From the NCBI GenBank assembly GCA_964631955.1, contig CAZWBA010000013.1, positions 33,929 through 97,928 of the forward strand: 64,000 nt of DNA. Direction: 5' to 3'. The notes beneath the pieces are model-generated. The model was not told where the DNA came from, ran no database searches, and saw nothing but the letters and a program-made list of their open reading frames with translations. This stretch comes from CAMLJR01 sp964631955. Its GTDB lineage: Bacteria > Pseudomonadota > Gammaproteobacteria > Pseudomonadales > CAMLJR01. The first letter of the stretch is position 1. The number at the start of each line of letters is the position of its first letter. This document shows, piece after piece, positions 27,237 through 36,398 of the stretch. Both the position numbers and the translations under genes were made by a program.

Positions 27237-27326
27237 AGGATTTTCCTCGCTTGTCTGCAACGCGATGTGCAAACGTCTGCATCGCTTCAGTGCTTCCTAT
27301 GCTAGGCGAGGGAATCAGCAACGTCG

Positions 27327-27340
27327 TTGATCGAAATCAA
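27327..27340. promoter_or_regulatory. FNR/Anr-type box TTGATCGAAATCAA
   Basis: This is a perfect TTGAT-N4-ATCAA element, the FNR/Anr consensus, midway (about 90 bases from each start) between the divergent Rieske and 2OG dioxygenase genes. It suggests oxygen- or redox-dependent control of both. Confidence 0.6.
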
Positions 27341-27423
27341 TGCCGGAGTGGGCGGCTGCGTCCATCGTTACACCATGCCTGTACCGATATTTTTTTGAGA
27401 CGTTGCCACGTCGGAGGAAAAAA

Positions 27424-28278
27424 ATGACAGCCGCCACTTTGGAAGCCATCGAAAGCCTGGAACAGAGATTGAAGGCCACTGATATTTCTCCGCTGATCGC
27501 CAGCCGGGTGCATCTCGAAAAAGCGGATTTGTTGAGTGGCGAATACGCGAGCGATCTGCGCGAATTACTCGAACGTCGCGGCGTGCTGGTATTTCCAAAA
27601 ATTCATTTCAGCGATGCCGAACAGGTCGCTTTCACAAAAACGATGGGAAAATTTCTGCCGGAAATGGAAGGGCAGGAGGTTTACAACATCACGCTCGATC
27701 AGAAGCTCAATAAAAAATCCGATTATCTGAAAGGCTCCCTGTACTGGCACGCCGACGGCACCATGAACAAAGTGCCTATCGGTGTCGCGATTCTCACCAG
27801 CCACGTGTTGTCGACGTGGGGCGGCAATACCGAATTCTGTAATACCTATGCCGCCTATGAGCATTTACCCGATGAAGACAAACAGCTCATCGCCAATCTC
27901 AGGGCGATGCATTCGGCGTGGACCTCGCTGTTTTATTACGACCCCGAGCCGAGCTACGAAAAACTGCTCGAAATGATTCGTATCGGCGAAGTCGAATTGC
28001 CGCTCGTGTGGAAACATAAAACCGGACGCAAATCGCTCGTGCTCGGCTGCACCGCGCATCATGTGCTCGATATGAATCCCACCGAGAGCACGAAATTACT
28101 GGTGCGTCTGCGCGCCTGGGCAACGCAGCCGAAATTCGTCTACAGCCATAAATGGGCCGTCGGCGATGCGGTGATGTGGGACAACACCGGTACCATGCAT
28201 CGCGCCATGCCGTACGATCCGGATTGCGGCCGCTTATTGCACCGCACCAAAACCGCCGGCGAGGAACCGATTCAATAG
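27424..28278 (+). CDS. TauD/TfdA-type Fe(II)/2-oxoglutarate dioxygenase (copy 1)
   Basis: This 284-residue enzyme of the TauD family couples 2-oxoglutarate decarboxylation to substrate hydroxylation. The iron triad is visible as His109 and Asp111 (WHADGT) and distal His259 in GTMHRAMPY. An Arg for 2-oxoglutarate lies in the C-terminal GRLLHR stretch. A GGAGG site precedes the ATG at 27424; the longer frame upstream overlaps the divergent promoter. A second member is at 50042. The substrate is unknown. Confidence 0.88.
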   Translation: MTAATLEAIESLEQRLKATDISPLIASRVHLEKADLLSGEYASDLRELLERRGVLVFPKIHFSDAEQVAFTKTMGKFLPEMEGQEVYNITLDQKLNKKSDYLKGSLYWHADGTMNKVPIGVAILTSHVLSTWGGNTEFCNTYAAYEHLPDEDKQLIANLRAMHSAWTSLFYYDPEPSYEKLLEMIRIGEVELPLVWKHKTGRKSLVLGCTAHHVLDMNPTESTKLLVRLRAWATQPKFVYSHKWAVGDAVMWDNTGTMHRAMPYDPDCGRLLHRTKTAGEEPIQ

Positions 28279-28634
28279 CGCGCCTGACACGATCCGTTAG
28301 GGCGGATTCGCGAATCCGCCCGTTCCGCCAATTCCCTCGCCGCCGCTCCGTTCCCCCGTTATAGCGCTCGTCAATTCCCCCGCGAAAATATCGACACAGT
28401 CCACCAATCACCCCTCTTGTTGACGGTATCCGGGCATTGCTGTCAGTGTTCAGACGCCAAAGGATCCCCTCGTCGTCGCGCAACGCCACGGCCAGACGGG
28501 AAGCCAGAGGCTAAAAAGGCCAAGTCTGGGTCAGGCCGCGATGGCTGATAAATGCAGCACGATAAAAGTGCAAAAAGCTGCTGGCGTGGTAGGAATCCGG
28601 GACTTAACAATAAAAATTGCAGAAGAGATTCATT
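28279..28634. other. 356-base intergenic region with a perfect palindrome
   Basis: The gap after the 2OG dioxygenase contains a perfect 20-base palindrome, GGCGGATTCGCGAATCCGCC, at 28301-28320. It starts 22 bases after the stop and has no T-run, so it could be a weak terminator or a REP-like element. The rest holds the promoter of the secreted protein. I see no further coding region. Confidence 0.55.
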
Positions 28635-30419
28635 ATGAAAACTCATCGATTAGCCAGTTGTTTATTTGCCGCCGCGATGTCCGTAGCGCCATTTACGGCC
28701 TCCGCAGAAAGTCTTTCTCCTGTCGTCATCACCGGAATTACTCCGGCAACGGATGGCAGCAATAATCTGGTCATCAACGGGCGCGTGCCGAGCACCGATG
28801 GCATCGCTTCGCTGAACATCAACGGTTATGCCCCCAGCAGCTTCGACGGTCAGAACTTCAGTCTGCAGATGCCGCCGGCGCAGGCGTACCAGATTCACCT
28901 TTACGGCGCCGATGGCAGCTATCAGCTGCTCGACTATGTCGCGCCGAATACACCGGTGGATTCGGCGGTGCAGGTCGTGGTCGGCAACCAGCTGTTGCAG
29001 GACGTTGGACCCGCGCTCGCAAAATTGCTGGCCAATCTGGATATCAACGCGCTGCTCGGCCTCGACCCCAACAAGTGCGCGGTCGACACCCTGTTCCTCG
29101 CCGGCTGTGATTTGTATATCAACAAGCTGGCGATCCAGGGCACGCCGAACGTGCGGATGTTCTTCTCCCAGAGCAAGACCCAGGCGCTCACCATCAATAT
29201 CCAGATGGATATTCCGCGCGCCGTGATCTCCACCAAACTGAAGCGTGCGCTCTGGTTCGGCCATGACGTCACCACCGTGACCACCGACAACATTCAGGTG
29301 GCGTTCCAGATCGGCGTGAAGGCAACCGCCAACCAGTCGATCAAACTGGTGCTCGATCAGGCGAGCGATGTCCAGCTGCGACTGGGCACGATGAAGATTC
29401 AGTCGAACAACCTCGCTGCGTATCTGCTGCCGCTGATCAAGGACGGCCTTACTGCATTCGTCAACACGCATCTGGCCAATCTGGCCGGTCCGCTGCTGGC
29501 GAAACTGCCGATTCCCGCGATTCCGCTGACCCTGCCGCTGGATATCGATGGCGACTCGGTTGCCGATGCGAAATTCGCGATCAAGATGGGCGCCGAGAAG
29601 CTCGCGGTGCTGTCGAGCGGCGATGGTCAGGCCACGCTGAAAGGCTCGATCAGTGCAGCGGAAGTCGCAGAGGGTAGAGCTGTGCTGGGCACCCGCCGCA
29701 TCGCCAGCCTGCCGCCGGCGGCTCAGGGCGTGACTGCACCGACCGATCTCACCGCAGCGATCTCCACCAATCTGGTCAACGAAGTTCTCACCGCGGTTTA
29801 TCAGAGCGGTATCGATCAGAAGCTGGCGATTCCGCTGAAGGTGTCGGATCTGGGCAGTTTCGGCAGCTACCTGCCGCTGTTCGGCTACGGTCTGAACGAC
29901 CAGCTCAACATCCGCCTGAAGTTCGGCGCCTCGCCGGAACTGCAGGTGAACGCCGACAGCCAGTATCCGCTGGGACTGGAAATGATTCTGCCGAACATGC
30001 AGATGGTCATGTCCGCCGTCACCGCCAATGGCGAAGAAGTGATTCTGGATATGACGGGTGATTATCTCGTTGCGACCTCGCTCGGCGCGGAAACGACGGG
30101 TCAGCTCCATCTGCAATTCGCCAATCTGCTGAAGATGGAAAATGTCGCCATCAACGGCGGAAAATTCGCGGAACTGTTCCCGCCCAACCTGCTGCAGGCG
30201 CTCATTCCCGGTCTGTTGCCGCAGGTGGTTTCCGAATACGAGCCGATGATCGCTGAACTGCTCAATGCACCGCGTCTCGAACTCGATATCGGCCAGCTGC
30301 TGAACTCGTGGCTGAAAGCGAAGTTCCCGTCGGTGCCGGTGGCGGGCTATGTCACCGAAGCCAGCGTCAACGATGACGAGTCGTATCTGCAGATCGGTCT
30401 GGGAATCGACTTTCCCTGA
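28635..30419 (+). CDS. Secreted lipid-binding-like protein (TULIP/BPI-like, tentative)
   Basis: This 594-residue protein has a clear Sec signal peptide (MKTH start, cleavage near ASA-ES at residue ~25). After a beta-rich N-terminal region come two similar ~200-residue units with long amphipathic helices, such as LLPLIKDGLTAFVNTHLANL, each followed by a Pro-rich turn and strands. That pattern recalls TULIP (BPI/LBP) lipid-binding domains. I know of no named family with certainty. A strong terminator follows. It sits between a 2OG dioxygenase and a BVMO/Rieske pair, so a role in hydrophobic substrate handling is a plausible inference. AGAAGAGA precedes the ATG. Confidence 0.6.
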   Translation: MKTHRLASCLFAAAMSVAPFTASAESLSPVVITGITPATDGSNNLVINGRVPSTDGIASLNINGYAPSSFDGQNFSLQMPPAQAYQIHLYGADGSYQLLDYVAPNTPVDSAVQVVVGNQLLQDVGPALAKLLANLDINALLGLDPNKCAVDTLFLAGCDLYINKLAIQGTPNVRMFFSQSKTQALTINIQMDIPRAVISTKLKRALWFGHDVTTVTTDNIQVAFQIGVKATANQSIKLVLDQASDVQLRLGTMKIQSNNLAAYLLPLIKDGLTAFVNTHLANLAGPLLAKLPIPAIPLTLPLDIDGDSVADAKFAIKMGAEKLAVLSSGDGQATLKGSISAAEVAEGRAVLGTRRIASLPPAAQGVTAPTDLTAAISTNLVNEVLTAVYQSGIDQKLAIPLKVSDLGSFGSYLPLFGYGLNDQLNIRLKFGASPELQVNADSQYPLGLEMILPNMQMVMSAVTANGEEVILDMTGDYLVATSLGAETTGQLHLQFANLLKMENVAINGGKFAELFPPNLLQALIPGLLPQVVSEYEPMIAELLNAPRLELDIGQLLNSWLKAKFPSVPVAGYVTEASVNDDESYLQIGLGIDFP

Positions 30420-30437
30420 GTGATCCAGCGTTGATCT

Positions 30438-30520
30438 GTAGGGGCGGACCTGTGTGTCCGCCCTTTTTTTTGGCATTAAAACCGCCTGCCCGATCAGGGC
30501 GGCACATGATCCGCCCCTGC
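30438..30520. repeat. Inverted pair of GTAGGGGCGGACC...GTCCGCCC elements
   Basis: A forward copy (30438-30463) and an inverted copy (30497-30520) of the same imperfect palindrome stand about 34 bases apart. Another pair of this family lies at 37929-38019. The forward copy works as a terminator. Confidence 0.8.
30442..30471 (+). terminator. Rho-independent terminator
   Basis: An 8-bp stem, GGGCGGAC/GTCCGCCC, with a 6-base loop is followed by eight T, 22 bases after the secreted protein gene. Confidence 0.9.
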
Positions 30521-30535
30521 ATTGATGTACACGAT

Positions 30536-30549
30536 TTGACTTGAATCAA
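30536..30549. promoter_or_regulatory. FNR/Anr-like box TTGACTTGAATCAA
   Basis: This differs from the TTGAT-N4-ATCAA consensus at one base. It lies about 100 bases upstream of the monooxygenase start and matches the perfect box at 27327. Confidence 0.5.
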
Positions 30550-30646
30550 CGACAGTCGAGATTGCGATTTACACAAAATCAACAGCGTTGTTCACTGATT
30601 GCGTGCCCTCACCTCACTCTGGCTCACGCCCGACCAGGAGCTCGCA

Positions 30647-32479
30647 ATGACCTGCCAACCGACCAATTGCCCACCCGCTTCGGAAATCGATATTCCCGCA
30701 ACGCGCGCGAAATATCTGCACGAGCGCGATCGACGCATCAAGAAAAATCACAACGATCAGTACATCGCCGCGAGCGGAAAATGGGCCGGAATTTATGAAC
30801 ACGATCCGTACACACCGGTAACGCCGCGCGCAGCGATCACGGGAGAAACCGACGTCGTCATTCTCGGCGCGGGTTATTGCGGCATGATGGCCGCGATTCA
30901 ATTGAAAAAAGCCGGACTCAATAATTTCTACAACATCGATCACGGCGGCGATTTCGGCGGCACCTGGTACTGGAACCGCTATCCCGGCATCCAGTGCGAC
31001 AACGATGCGTACTGCTACATGCCGCTGCTCGAAGAAACCAACTACATGCCGTCGAAAAAATTCACCGACGGCTACGAAATCCAGAATCACTGCCGCATCA
31101 TCGCCGACACATTCGATCTGTATCCGAACGCGTTATTTCACACGCTGATCAAAACCCTGAAGTGGGACCCGTCACTGAATCGCTGGCGCGTCGGCACCAA
31201 TCGCGGCGACGACATCAAGGCGCGTTTCGTCGTGCTCGCGATGGGTCCGCTCAACAAACCGAAATTGCCCGGCATCGCCGGCATCGATCAATTCAAGGGC
31301 AAGATTTTTCACACCGCGCGCTGGGATTACGCTTACACCGGCGGCGAATGGAAAAATCCCGTGCTCGATAAATTGCACGATAAAAAAGTTGCGATCATCG
31401 GCACCGGTGCCACCGCGATTCAAGTCGTGCCGCATCTCGGCAAATACGCAAAAGAACTTTACGTCATTCAACGCACGCCCTCGTCGGTCGATGTGCGTGC
31501 GAATCGCCCGACCGATCCCGAATGGTACAAATCATTGCAGCCGGGCTGGCAGAACGAGCGCATCAAAAATTTCCATCACGCGGCGATGGAAATGCTCGCG
31601 CCGGGTGAAGCCGACAATATCTGCGATATCTGGACCGAAATCAGCCGCAATCTGTCCGCCGAATTTGCCGACACCGGCTGGCCGCAAACGCCTGAAGAAT
31701 TCATGAAGCGGCGCGAAGTGATGGATTATCGCGTGATGGAGCGCCTGCGTCGGCGCGTCGATGAAATCGTCAAGGATCCTGCGACTGCGGAAGCGCTGAA
31801 ACCGTATTACCGCTTTCTCTGCAAACGCCCGACATCGAACGATGATTATTTGCCGACGTTCAATCGTCCCGGCGTAAAACTCATCGATGTCGCGGAAACG
31901 CAGGGCGTCGAACGCCTCACCGAAAAAGGTTTCGTGCATCAGGGTAAGGAATACGAAATCGACTGCCTGATTCTCGCGTCGGGTTACGAAGTGACGAACG
32001 ATCTCGATCGCCGCTGGGGCATCGACAAAATCGAGGGCCGCGATGGTTTATCGATTTACGAATATTGGAAAGAAGGTTTCAAAACCTTTCAGGGCATGAT
32101 GGCGCACAACTTTCCGAATATGTTTTTCACAGGATTCACACAGGCCGGCGCCAACGCGACCAACTCGAAAACATTTATCGATCAGGGTTTTCATATCGGT
32201 TATGTCGCCAGTGAAGCCTTGAAGCGCGGTGCCGCAGTCGTCGAACCCACGCAGGAAGCACAGGACGCCTATCTGAAAAAACTGCGCGCGGTGGCGGTCG
32301 ACAATTCAACCTTTCTCACCGAATGCACGCCGAGTTATTTCAACAACGAAGGCGATCAGACCAAGAAGCGTTTTATTTTCGGCGAGCCGTGGGGCGAAGG
32401 CTATTACGCGTTCGAAGACATGCTGGAGAAATGGCGCAGCGAAGGCGAACTGGCCGGATTGCAATTGACCAAACGTTAA
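30647..32479 (+). CDS. Baeyer-Villiger-type flavin monooxygenase (copy 1)
   Basis: This 610-residue FAD/NADPH monooxygenase inserts one oxygen into a ketone, giving an ester or lactone. The FAD motif is GAGYCGM (residues 74-80), the BVMO fingerprint variant FKGKIFHTARWDY is near residue 220, and the NADPH motif is IIGTGATAIQ. The N-terminal extension of ~65 residues is like cyclopentadecanone- or phenylacetone-type enzymes. ATG 30647 follows AGGAG. A Rieske oxygenase gene follows. A closely similar gene with the same partner is at 51913. Confidence 0.9.
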   Translation: MTCQPTNCPPASEIDIPATRAKYLHERDRRIKKNHNDQYIAASGKWAGIYEHDPYTPVTPRAAITGETDVVILGAGYCGMMAAIQLKKAGLNNFYNIDHGGDFGGTWYWNRYPGIQCDNDAYCYMPLLEETNYMPSKKFTDGYEIQNHCRIIADTFDLYPNALFHTLIKTLKWDPSLNRWRVGTNRGDDIKARFVVLAMGPLNKPKLPGIAGIDQFKGKIFHTARWDYAYTGGEWKNPVLDKLHDKKVAIIGTGATAIQVVPHLGKYAKELYVIQRTPSSVDVRANRPTDPEWYKSLQPGWQNERIKNFHHAAMEMLAPGEADNICDIWTEISRNLSAEFADTGWPQTPEEFMKRREVMDYRVMERLRRRVDEIVKDPATAEALKPYYRFLCKRPTSNDDYLPTFNRPGVKLIDVAETQGVERLTEKGFVHQGKEYEIDCLILASGYEVTNDLDRRWGIDKIEGRDGLSIYEYWKEGFKTFQGMMAHNFPNMFFTGFTQAGANATNSKTFIDQGFHIGYVASEALKRGAAVVEPTQEAQDAYLKKLRAVAVDNSTFLTECTPSYFNNEGDQTKKRFIFGEPWGEGYYAFEDMLEKWRSEGELAGLQLTKR

Positions 32480-32534
32480 AAATTTCGTTGCTCTCGAACC
32501 TGCGTAGGGCACCACCCCGTCAGGCTGCACCTGC

Positions 32535-32595
32535 CACCCCTCCAAAGGAGGGGAATTGACGAGGCACGAATAATTCCCCTCCTTTGGAGGGGTGC
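32535..32595. repeat. Inverted repeat CCACCCCTCCAAAGGAGGGGAATT pair
   Basis: CCCCTCCAAAGGAGGGGAATT at about 32537-32556 is mirrored by AATTCCCCTCCTTTGGAGGGG at 32572-32592. Each arm is itself a palindrome, so this is a nested REP-like element between the BVMO and Rieske genes. A short direct repeat GTGGTTATGTAGAAAT flanks it on the right (32601 and 32638). Confidence 0.8.
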
Positions 32596-32702
32596 CCCGG
32601 GTGGTTATGTAGAAATTGAGTGTGCCCGCAGGACGGAGTGGTTATGTAGAAATCGAGCATGCCGGCCGCAGAACAGCAGGCAGACTCATTCGAGGTCGCA
32701 CC

Positions 32703-34094
32703 ATGAATAAATCAATCACTATTAACTCAAACAATATTCGCGCTGAAGATTTAGCCGAGCCGCTGATCATTCCCGTCGACGCATTTATTTCGCAGGAATA
32801 CGCGAACGCCGAAGCCGATCGCCTGTGGGCGAAAGTGTGGCAGCAGGCGGGACGTGTCGAGGAAATTCCCGAAGTCGGCAATTTCATCACCTACGAAATC
32901 TGCAACGACTCGATTCTCATCGTGCGTACCGCGCCCGACACCATCAAGGCGTATCACAATGTGTGCACGCACCGCGGCCGCCGTCTGGTGAGCACGCCCG
33001 ACGGCGCGCACAGTGCCAGCGGTAAAAAAATGAAATTCGTCTGCGGTTATCACGCGTGGAATTTCGATCTCGACGGCAAGGCCACTTACATTCTCGACAA
33101 AGACGACTGGAAAGGCGCGCTCACCGATCTGTGCACGAGTCTGCGCGAAGTGAAAGTCGACACCTGGGCCGGCTGGATTTTTATCAACATGGATTTGGAT
33201 TGCGAACCGCTGCGCGATTATCTCGAACCCGTCGCCGCGCTGCTCGATCCGTTCGAATTCGAAAAAATGCGTTACCGCTTTCGCGCGTGGGGCATTTTCG
33301 ACTGCAACTGGAAAGTCGCGCTCGAAGCATTTCTCGAACCGTATCACGTCGCCGGTACGCATCCGCAATTGACCAAGTACGGCGATTTTTACGCGTGGAG
33401 CCGCGCGCTCGGCAAACACGGTCACGACGGTTACGACACCAAAACACATAAATCGGAAGGAGAGGGCGCATCGGTCGATACGAGTGTGCATCGCGCTGCG
33501 AAAGGCAATGATGCGCGCGTGTCGATTGCGCAAATGCAGCAGGAATTCTGGGACACCATCGGCGCCGCCACATCGGAAACGTTAGTGAAAGCGGCGCAGC
33601 GGCTGGTCGATGAATTACCCGAGAGCACGCCTGCGGCCGACGTGCATCATCACTGGCTCGAATCGGCCAAACGCGACGATGCGGCGCGCGGTGTGACGTG
33701 GCCGGATATTTCCGATAAACAGATGTCCGCTGCAGGGCTCGCGCAGAGTATTTTCCCGAACATGAATTTCCTGCCGGGGCCGACATTTCTGCTGTATTAC
33801 CGTGTGCGTCCTTACAAAAATAATCCGGATCAATGTATCTACGAAGCGATTGCGCTCGACCGTTTTCCGGAGGGACAGGAACCGAAAACCGAGTGGACTT
33901 TTCTGCCGCAGGATCCGGAAAAGTGGCCTTACGTTATCGGCCAGGACATTTCCAATATGGTCGAAGTGCAGAAGGGCATGAAATCGCGCGGCTTTCCCGG
34001 CATTCTGCCGAATCCGTGGCAGGAGCGAAAAGTCAGCAACCTGCATCGCAATCTCGCCGATTACATGCAGATGGGCACACCGCGCAAACTTTAG
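32703..34094 (+). CDS. Rieske ring-hydroxylating oxygenase, large subunit (copy 2)
   Basis: This 463-residue oxygenase has Rieske ligands Cys88 and His90 (VCTHRG) and Cys114 and His117 (CGYHAW). The catalytic-domain iron motif is EPYHVAGTHPQ, preceded by NWKVALEAF. It is paralogous to the genes at 25845 and 53836 and closest to 53836, sharing the start region AEDLAEPL and the C-terminal GMKSRGFPG segment. ATG 32703 follows GAGG. It lies downstream of the BVMO, separated by a repeat. No electron-transfer partner is adjacent. Confidence 0.9.
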   Translation: MNKSITINSNNIRAEDLAEPLIIPVDAFISQEYANAEADRLWAKVWQQAGRVEEIPEVGNFITYEICNDSILIVRTAPDTIKAYHNVCTHRGRRLVSTPDGAHSASGKKMKFVCGYHAWNFDLDGKATYILDKDDWKGALTDLCTSLREVKVDTWAGWIFINMDLDCEPLRDYLEPVAALLDPFEFEKMRYRFRAWGIFDCNWKVALEAFLEPYHVAGTHPQLTKYGDFYAWSRALGKHGHDGYDTKTHKSEGEGASVDTSVHRAAKGNDARVSIAQMQQEFWDTIGAATSETLVKAAQRLVDELPESTPAADVHHHWLESAKRDDAARGVTWPDISDKQMSAAGLAQSIFPNMNFLPGPTFLLYYRVRPYKNNPDQCIYEAIALDRFPEGQEPKTEWTFLPQDPEKWPYVIGQDISNMVEVQKGMKSRGFPGILPNPWQERKVSNLHRNLADYMQMGTPRKL

Positions 34095-34294
34095 TAATTA
34101 TGGTTGGGAGTTTTTGGTATTTTTTTGTCGTAGCCCGTCATTTTTTATTGCTGTATGTTTCGGGGCTCGACCTTTCCCTTTAAAGCTGTTTCTACCGGAG
34201 GCTGTTCACGCTGTAGCTTCGCTTTGATTTATCGATTCTATCGACATCTATCGATCGAACGCTTCAATCAATTTAACAACACGGAGGATTAGCG

Positions 34295-35173
34295 ATGTCT
34301 ACCCTGACAAAAAATTACTGCGGTTTTTACCAGTTTTTTTTATTCGGTTTGATTTTGCTGGCGCTGGGCTGGAGCGCACCGAGCTACGCCATCTATAGCT
34401 GCGATGCAGCGGCTGGCTTTATCGCCGGCGCGGGTTCTGGAGATTCTTGTGGCTTGAATAAGTACGGCGCGCATGTGTCGTATAACGTCGGTGAGTCCGG
34501 TATCTATATCGAGGGCGCTGCCCACACGGTTCTTGCCAAGGGTGCGATGAATGGACATATCTCCCTCGACGGCACGGGCGATGCGCAGTTTTATTCGAAT
34601 ATGCTGGTGGACTTCACTATCAACGGACCCGCTTCTTCCGCACAGCTTCCCGTTAACCTGATTTTTTCATTCGCTGGATCGATCGCCACCAATTGCAGTA
34701 ATTGCGACGCGGATTTGAATTTCTCCAGTCAACTGCAGGCGGCTGGTTTGAATTTGCGGGCAGCGAGCGGGCGCATAATGCACAACGGGGTGATTTCCGA
34801 CTGGAATACTTCGCTGACCACCCAGGGTTTGAACAGCACCGGAAGCATTGTTTTGTTCGATCCCGATACCAATATGGGCAGCATCACCTTTGACGCTTCC
34901 ACCATTCTTGGGCAAAACCTGCGTTTCACCGGCGCCCTGGGCGCGAATGTGCACCTGAATGCATTGGGGGTAATCAACATAACGGCGGATCATTCCAACC
35001 TGTTCAATATCCTGCTGCCCGACGGCTATACCTTGAGTGCGGGAAATACCAATTTTCTTTCCGACCCCACACTGATCGCTCTTCCCGAAGTGCCGCTGCC
35101 GACGACCGCGGTATTGTTTATTTCGGGACTCATGACATTTGCCGGAACCGCGTTCGCACGCAGACGCTGCTAA
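34295..35173 (+). CDS. Exported protein with VPLPA/PEP-CTERM-like sorting tail
   Basis: This 292-residue protein has a signal peptide (hydrophobic FFLFGLILLALGW, cleavage near SYA-IYS, residue ~32) and a beta-rich, Ser/Asn-rich middle. The C-terminal tripartite tail is VPLPTTAVLFISGLMTF...FARRR: a PLP motif, a transmembrane stretch and basic residues, as in proteins sorted by exosortase/archaeosortase systems. No exosortase is in the window. GGAGG precedes the ATG. The last bases overlap the end of the convergent esterase gene by three bases. Confidence 0.78.
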   Translation: MSTLTKNYCGFYQFFLFGLILLALGWSAPSYAIYSCDAAAGFIAGAGSGDSCGLNKYGAHVSYNVGESGIYIEGAAHTVLAKGAMNGHISLDGTGDAQFYSNMLVDFTINGPASSAQLPVNLIFSFAGSIATNCSNCDADLNFSSQLQAAGLNLRAASGRIMHNGVISDWNTSLTTQGLNSTGSIVLFDPDTNMGSITFDASTILGQNLRFTGALGANVHLNALGVINITADHSNLFNILLPDGYTLSAGNTNFLSDPTLIALPEVPLPTTAVLFISGLMTFAGTAFARRRC

Positions 35174-36261
35174 CGCAAATTTTCCTGAAAGAAGCGCACG
35201 ATGACATCGTAAGCATCCTGCGCTTCGGGAAGCATCGATAAATACATGTAGCAATGCCCCATGCCTTCGCCGACGATCAAATGGGATTTGACGCCGGCTT
35301 TCAGCAATTGCGAATGCGTGAAAACGGCAGGGCTCATATCCATCGCGCGCGTGCCGGTGATGATGAGTGTCGGCGGAAATTTCGCCAATGCATCGAGATG
35401 CAGCATCGGTGTAACCAGCGGATCTTTTAAATCCACACCATCGAAATACGAGCGATACGAAAACGGCGGCATTTCGCCGGACGCATCCGGCGGCGGAAAT
35501 GAACCGTCGATATAACCGGCAATGTAGGCGGAATCTCCCGTGCCCATGCCGCCGGCACCCGCGCCGAATATACCGATTGCGCCCGGTTGCGGAAGATTAT
35601 GTCTGGGCAGCCACGCTGCCACTTCACCGGTGAGAACACCGCCCGCCGAACAACCGTAGATGCCGATTTTATTCGGCTGGTATTGTTTCAATAATTCCTG
35701 ATAGACAGCGGCGACATCTTCATTTGCCGCAGGAAAAACCGCTTCTGGCGCCATTCGATAATCGATGGACACGACCTTGTATTTTCCGAGCGCTGCGATC
35801 GGCAACGATTCCAACAATGCGCAACCATCTGCACACATCGAAAATGCACCGCCGTGTAAATTAATTAATAACTGCTCCGGATCGGTATCGATGCCTTTCG
35901 GTGTAATCACGCGAGTGCGCACGCCGGCAATGGTTTGCTCGACGATATCGGCGGGATATTTGTCCTGCATTTTCTGCACGAGCGGGGACACCATCTTTTC
36001 CATATCCTGGCGGATTTTCGAAATCTCACCTTTCGGCGGAAAATCCATACCCGGCATGAGCGCGCGCAGGCTCAGCATTTTTGCCGAATCCGAACTCATG
36101 TATCGCGAAGGCGGCAATTCGAATGCCGGCACGTGCACGGTACCCGTGATGCCGAATCTTGGTTTATCGGTAGGCGTATCATTGATTCGATTAAATAGAG
36201 CCCACACACCAAAACCGATGGCGGCAATTGCAAGCGCATAGAGAAAACGTTTTTTAAGCAT
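35170..36261 (-). CDS. Alpha/beta hydrolase (HSL-type esterase), membrane-anchored
   Basis: This 363-residue protein begins MLKKRFLYALAIAAIGF, a transmembrane anchor or signal, and then shows the hormone-sensitive lipase motifs: the oxyanion-hole HGG (NLHGGAFSM), the GCSAG nucleophile elbow and a late His region VGEGMGHCYMY. It would hydrolyse carboxylic esters outside the cytoplasm. ATG 36261 follows AGGTGG; the frame is open further upstream but has no site. Divergent from a MarR gene with an inverted repeat between them, so regulation by that MarR is likely. Confidence 0.87.
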   Translation of the reverse strand: MLKKRFLYALAIAAIGFGVWALFNRINDTPTDKPRFGITGTVHVPAFELPPSRYMSSDSAKMLSLRALMPGMDFPPKGEISKIRQDMEKMVSPLVQKMQDKYPADIVEQTIAGVRTRVITPKGIDTDPEQLLINLHGGAFSMCADGCALLESLPIAALGKYKVVSIDYRMAPEAVFPAANEDVAAVYQELLKQYQPNKIGIYGCSAGGVLTGEVAAWLPRHNLPQPGAIGIFGAGAGGMGTGDSAYIAGYIDGSFPPPDASGEMPPFSYRSYFDGVDLKDPLVTPMLHLDALAKFPPTLIITGTRAMDMSPAVFTHSQLLKAGVKSHLIVGEGMGHCYMYLSMLPEAQDAYDVIVRFFQENLR

Positions 36262-36331
36262 GAATCGCCACCTATTAATAGAATTATCAAGTGTCGAACA
36301 GATTTTGGCGGATTGCTCGAAAGTCGCGCGC

Positions 36332-36352
36332 AGTATCAGGCAGACTGATACT
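36332..36352. promoter_or_regulatory. Inverted repeat AGTATCAG-N5-CTGATACT, probable MarR operator
   Basis: Perfect 8-base arms with a 5-base spacer lie between the divergent esterase and marR-type genes, about 50-70 bases from each start. Confidence 0.6.
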
Positions 36353-36398
36353 CTATGCAAATTAAAAGTTCGCAATAAAATGTATTCAGAGGAGAATC

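Noticed and set aside
28662..30476. 604-residue open frame antisense to the secreted protein gene
   Set aside because: The plus strand has a signal peptide, ribosome-binding site and terminator; the antisense frame has none.
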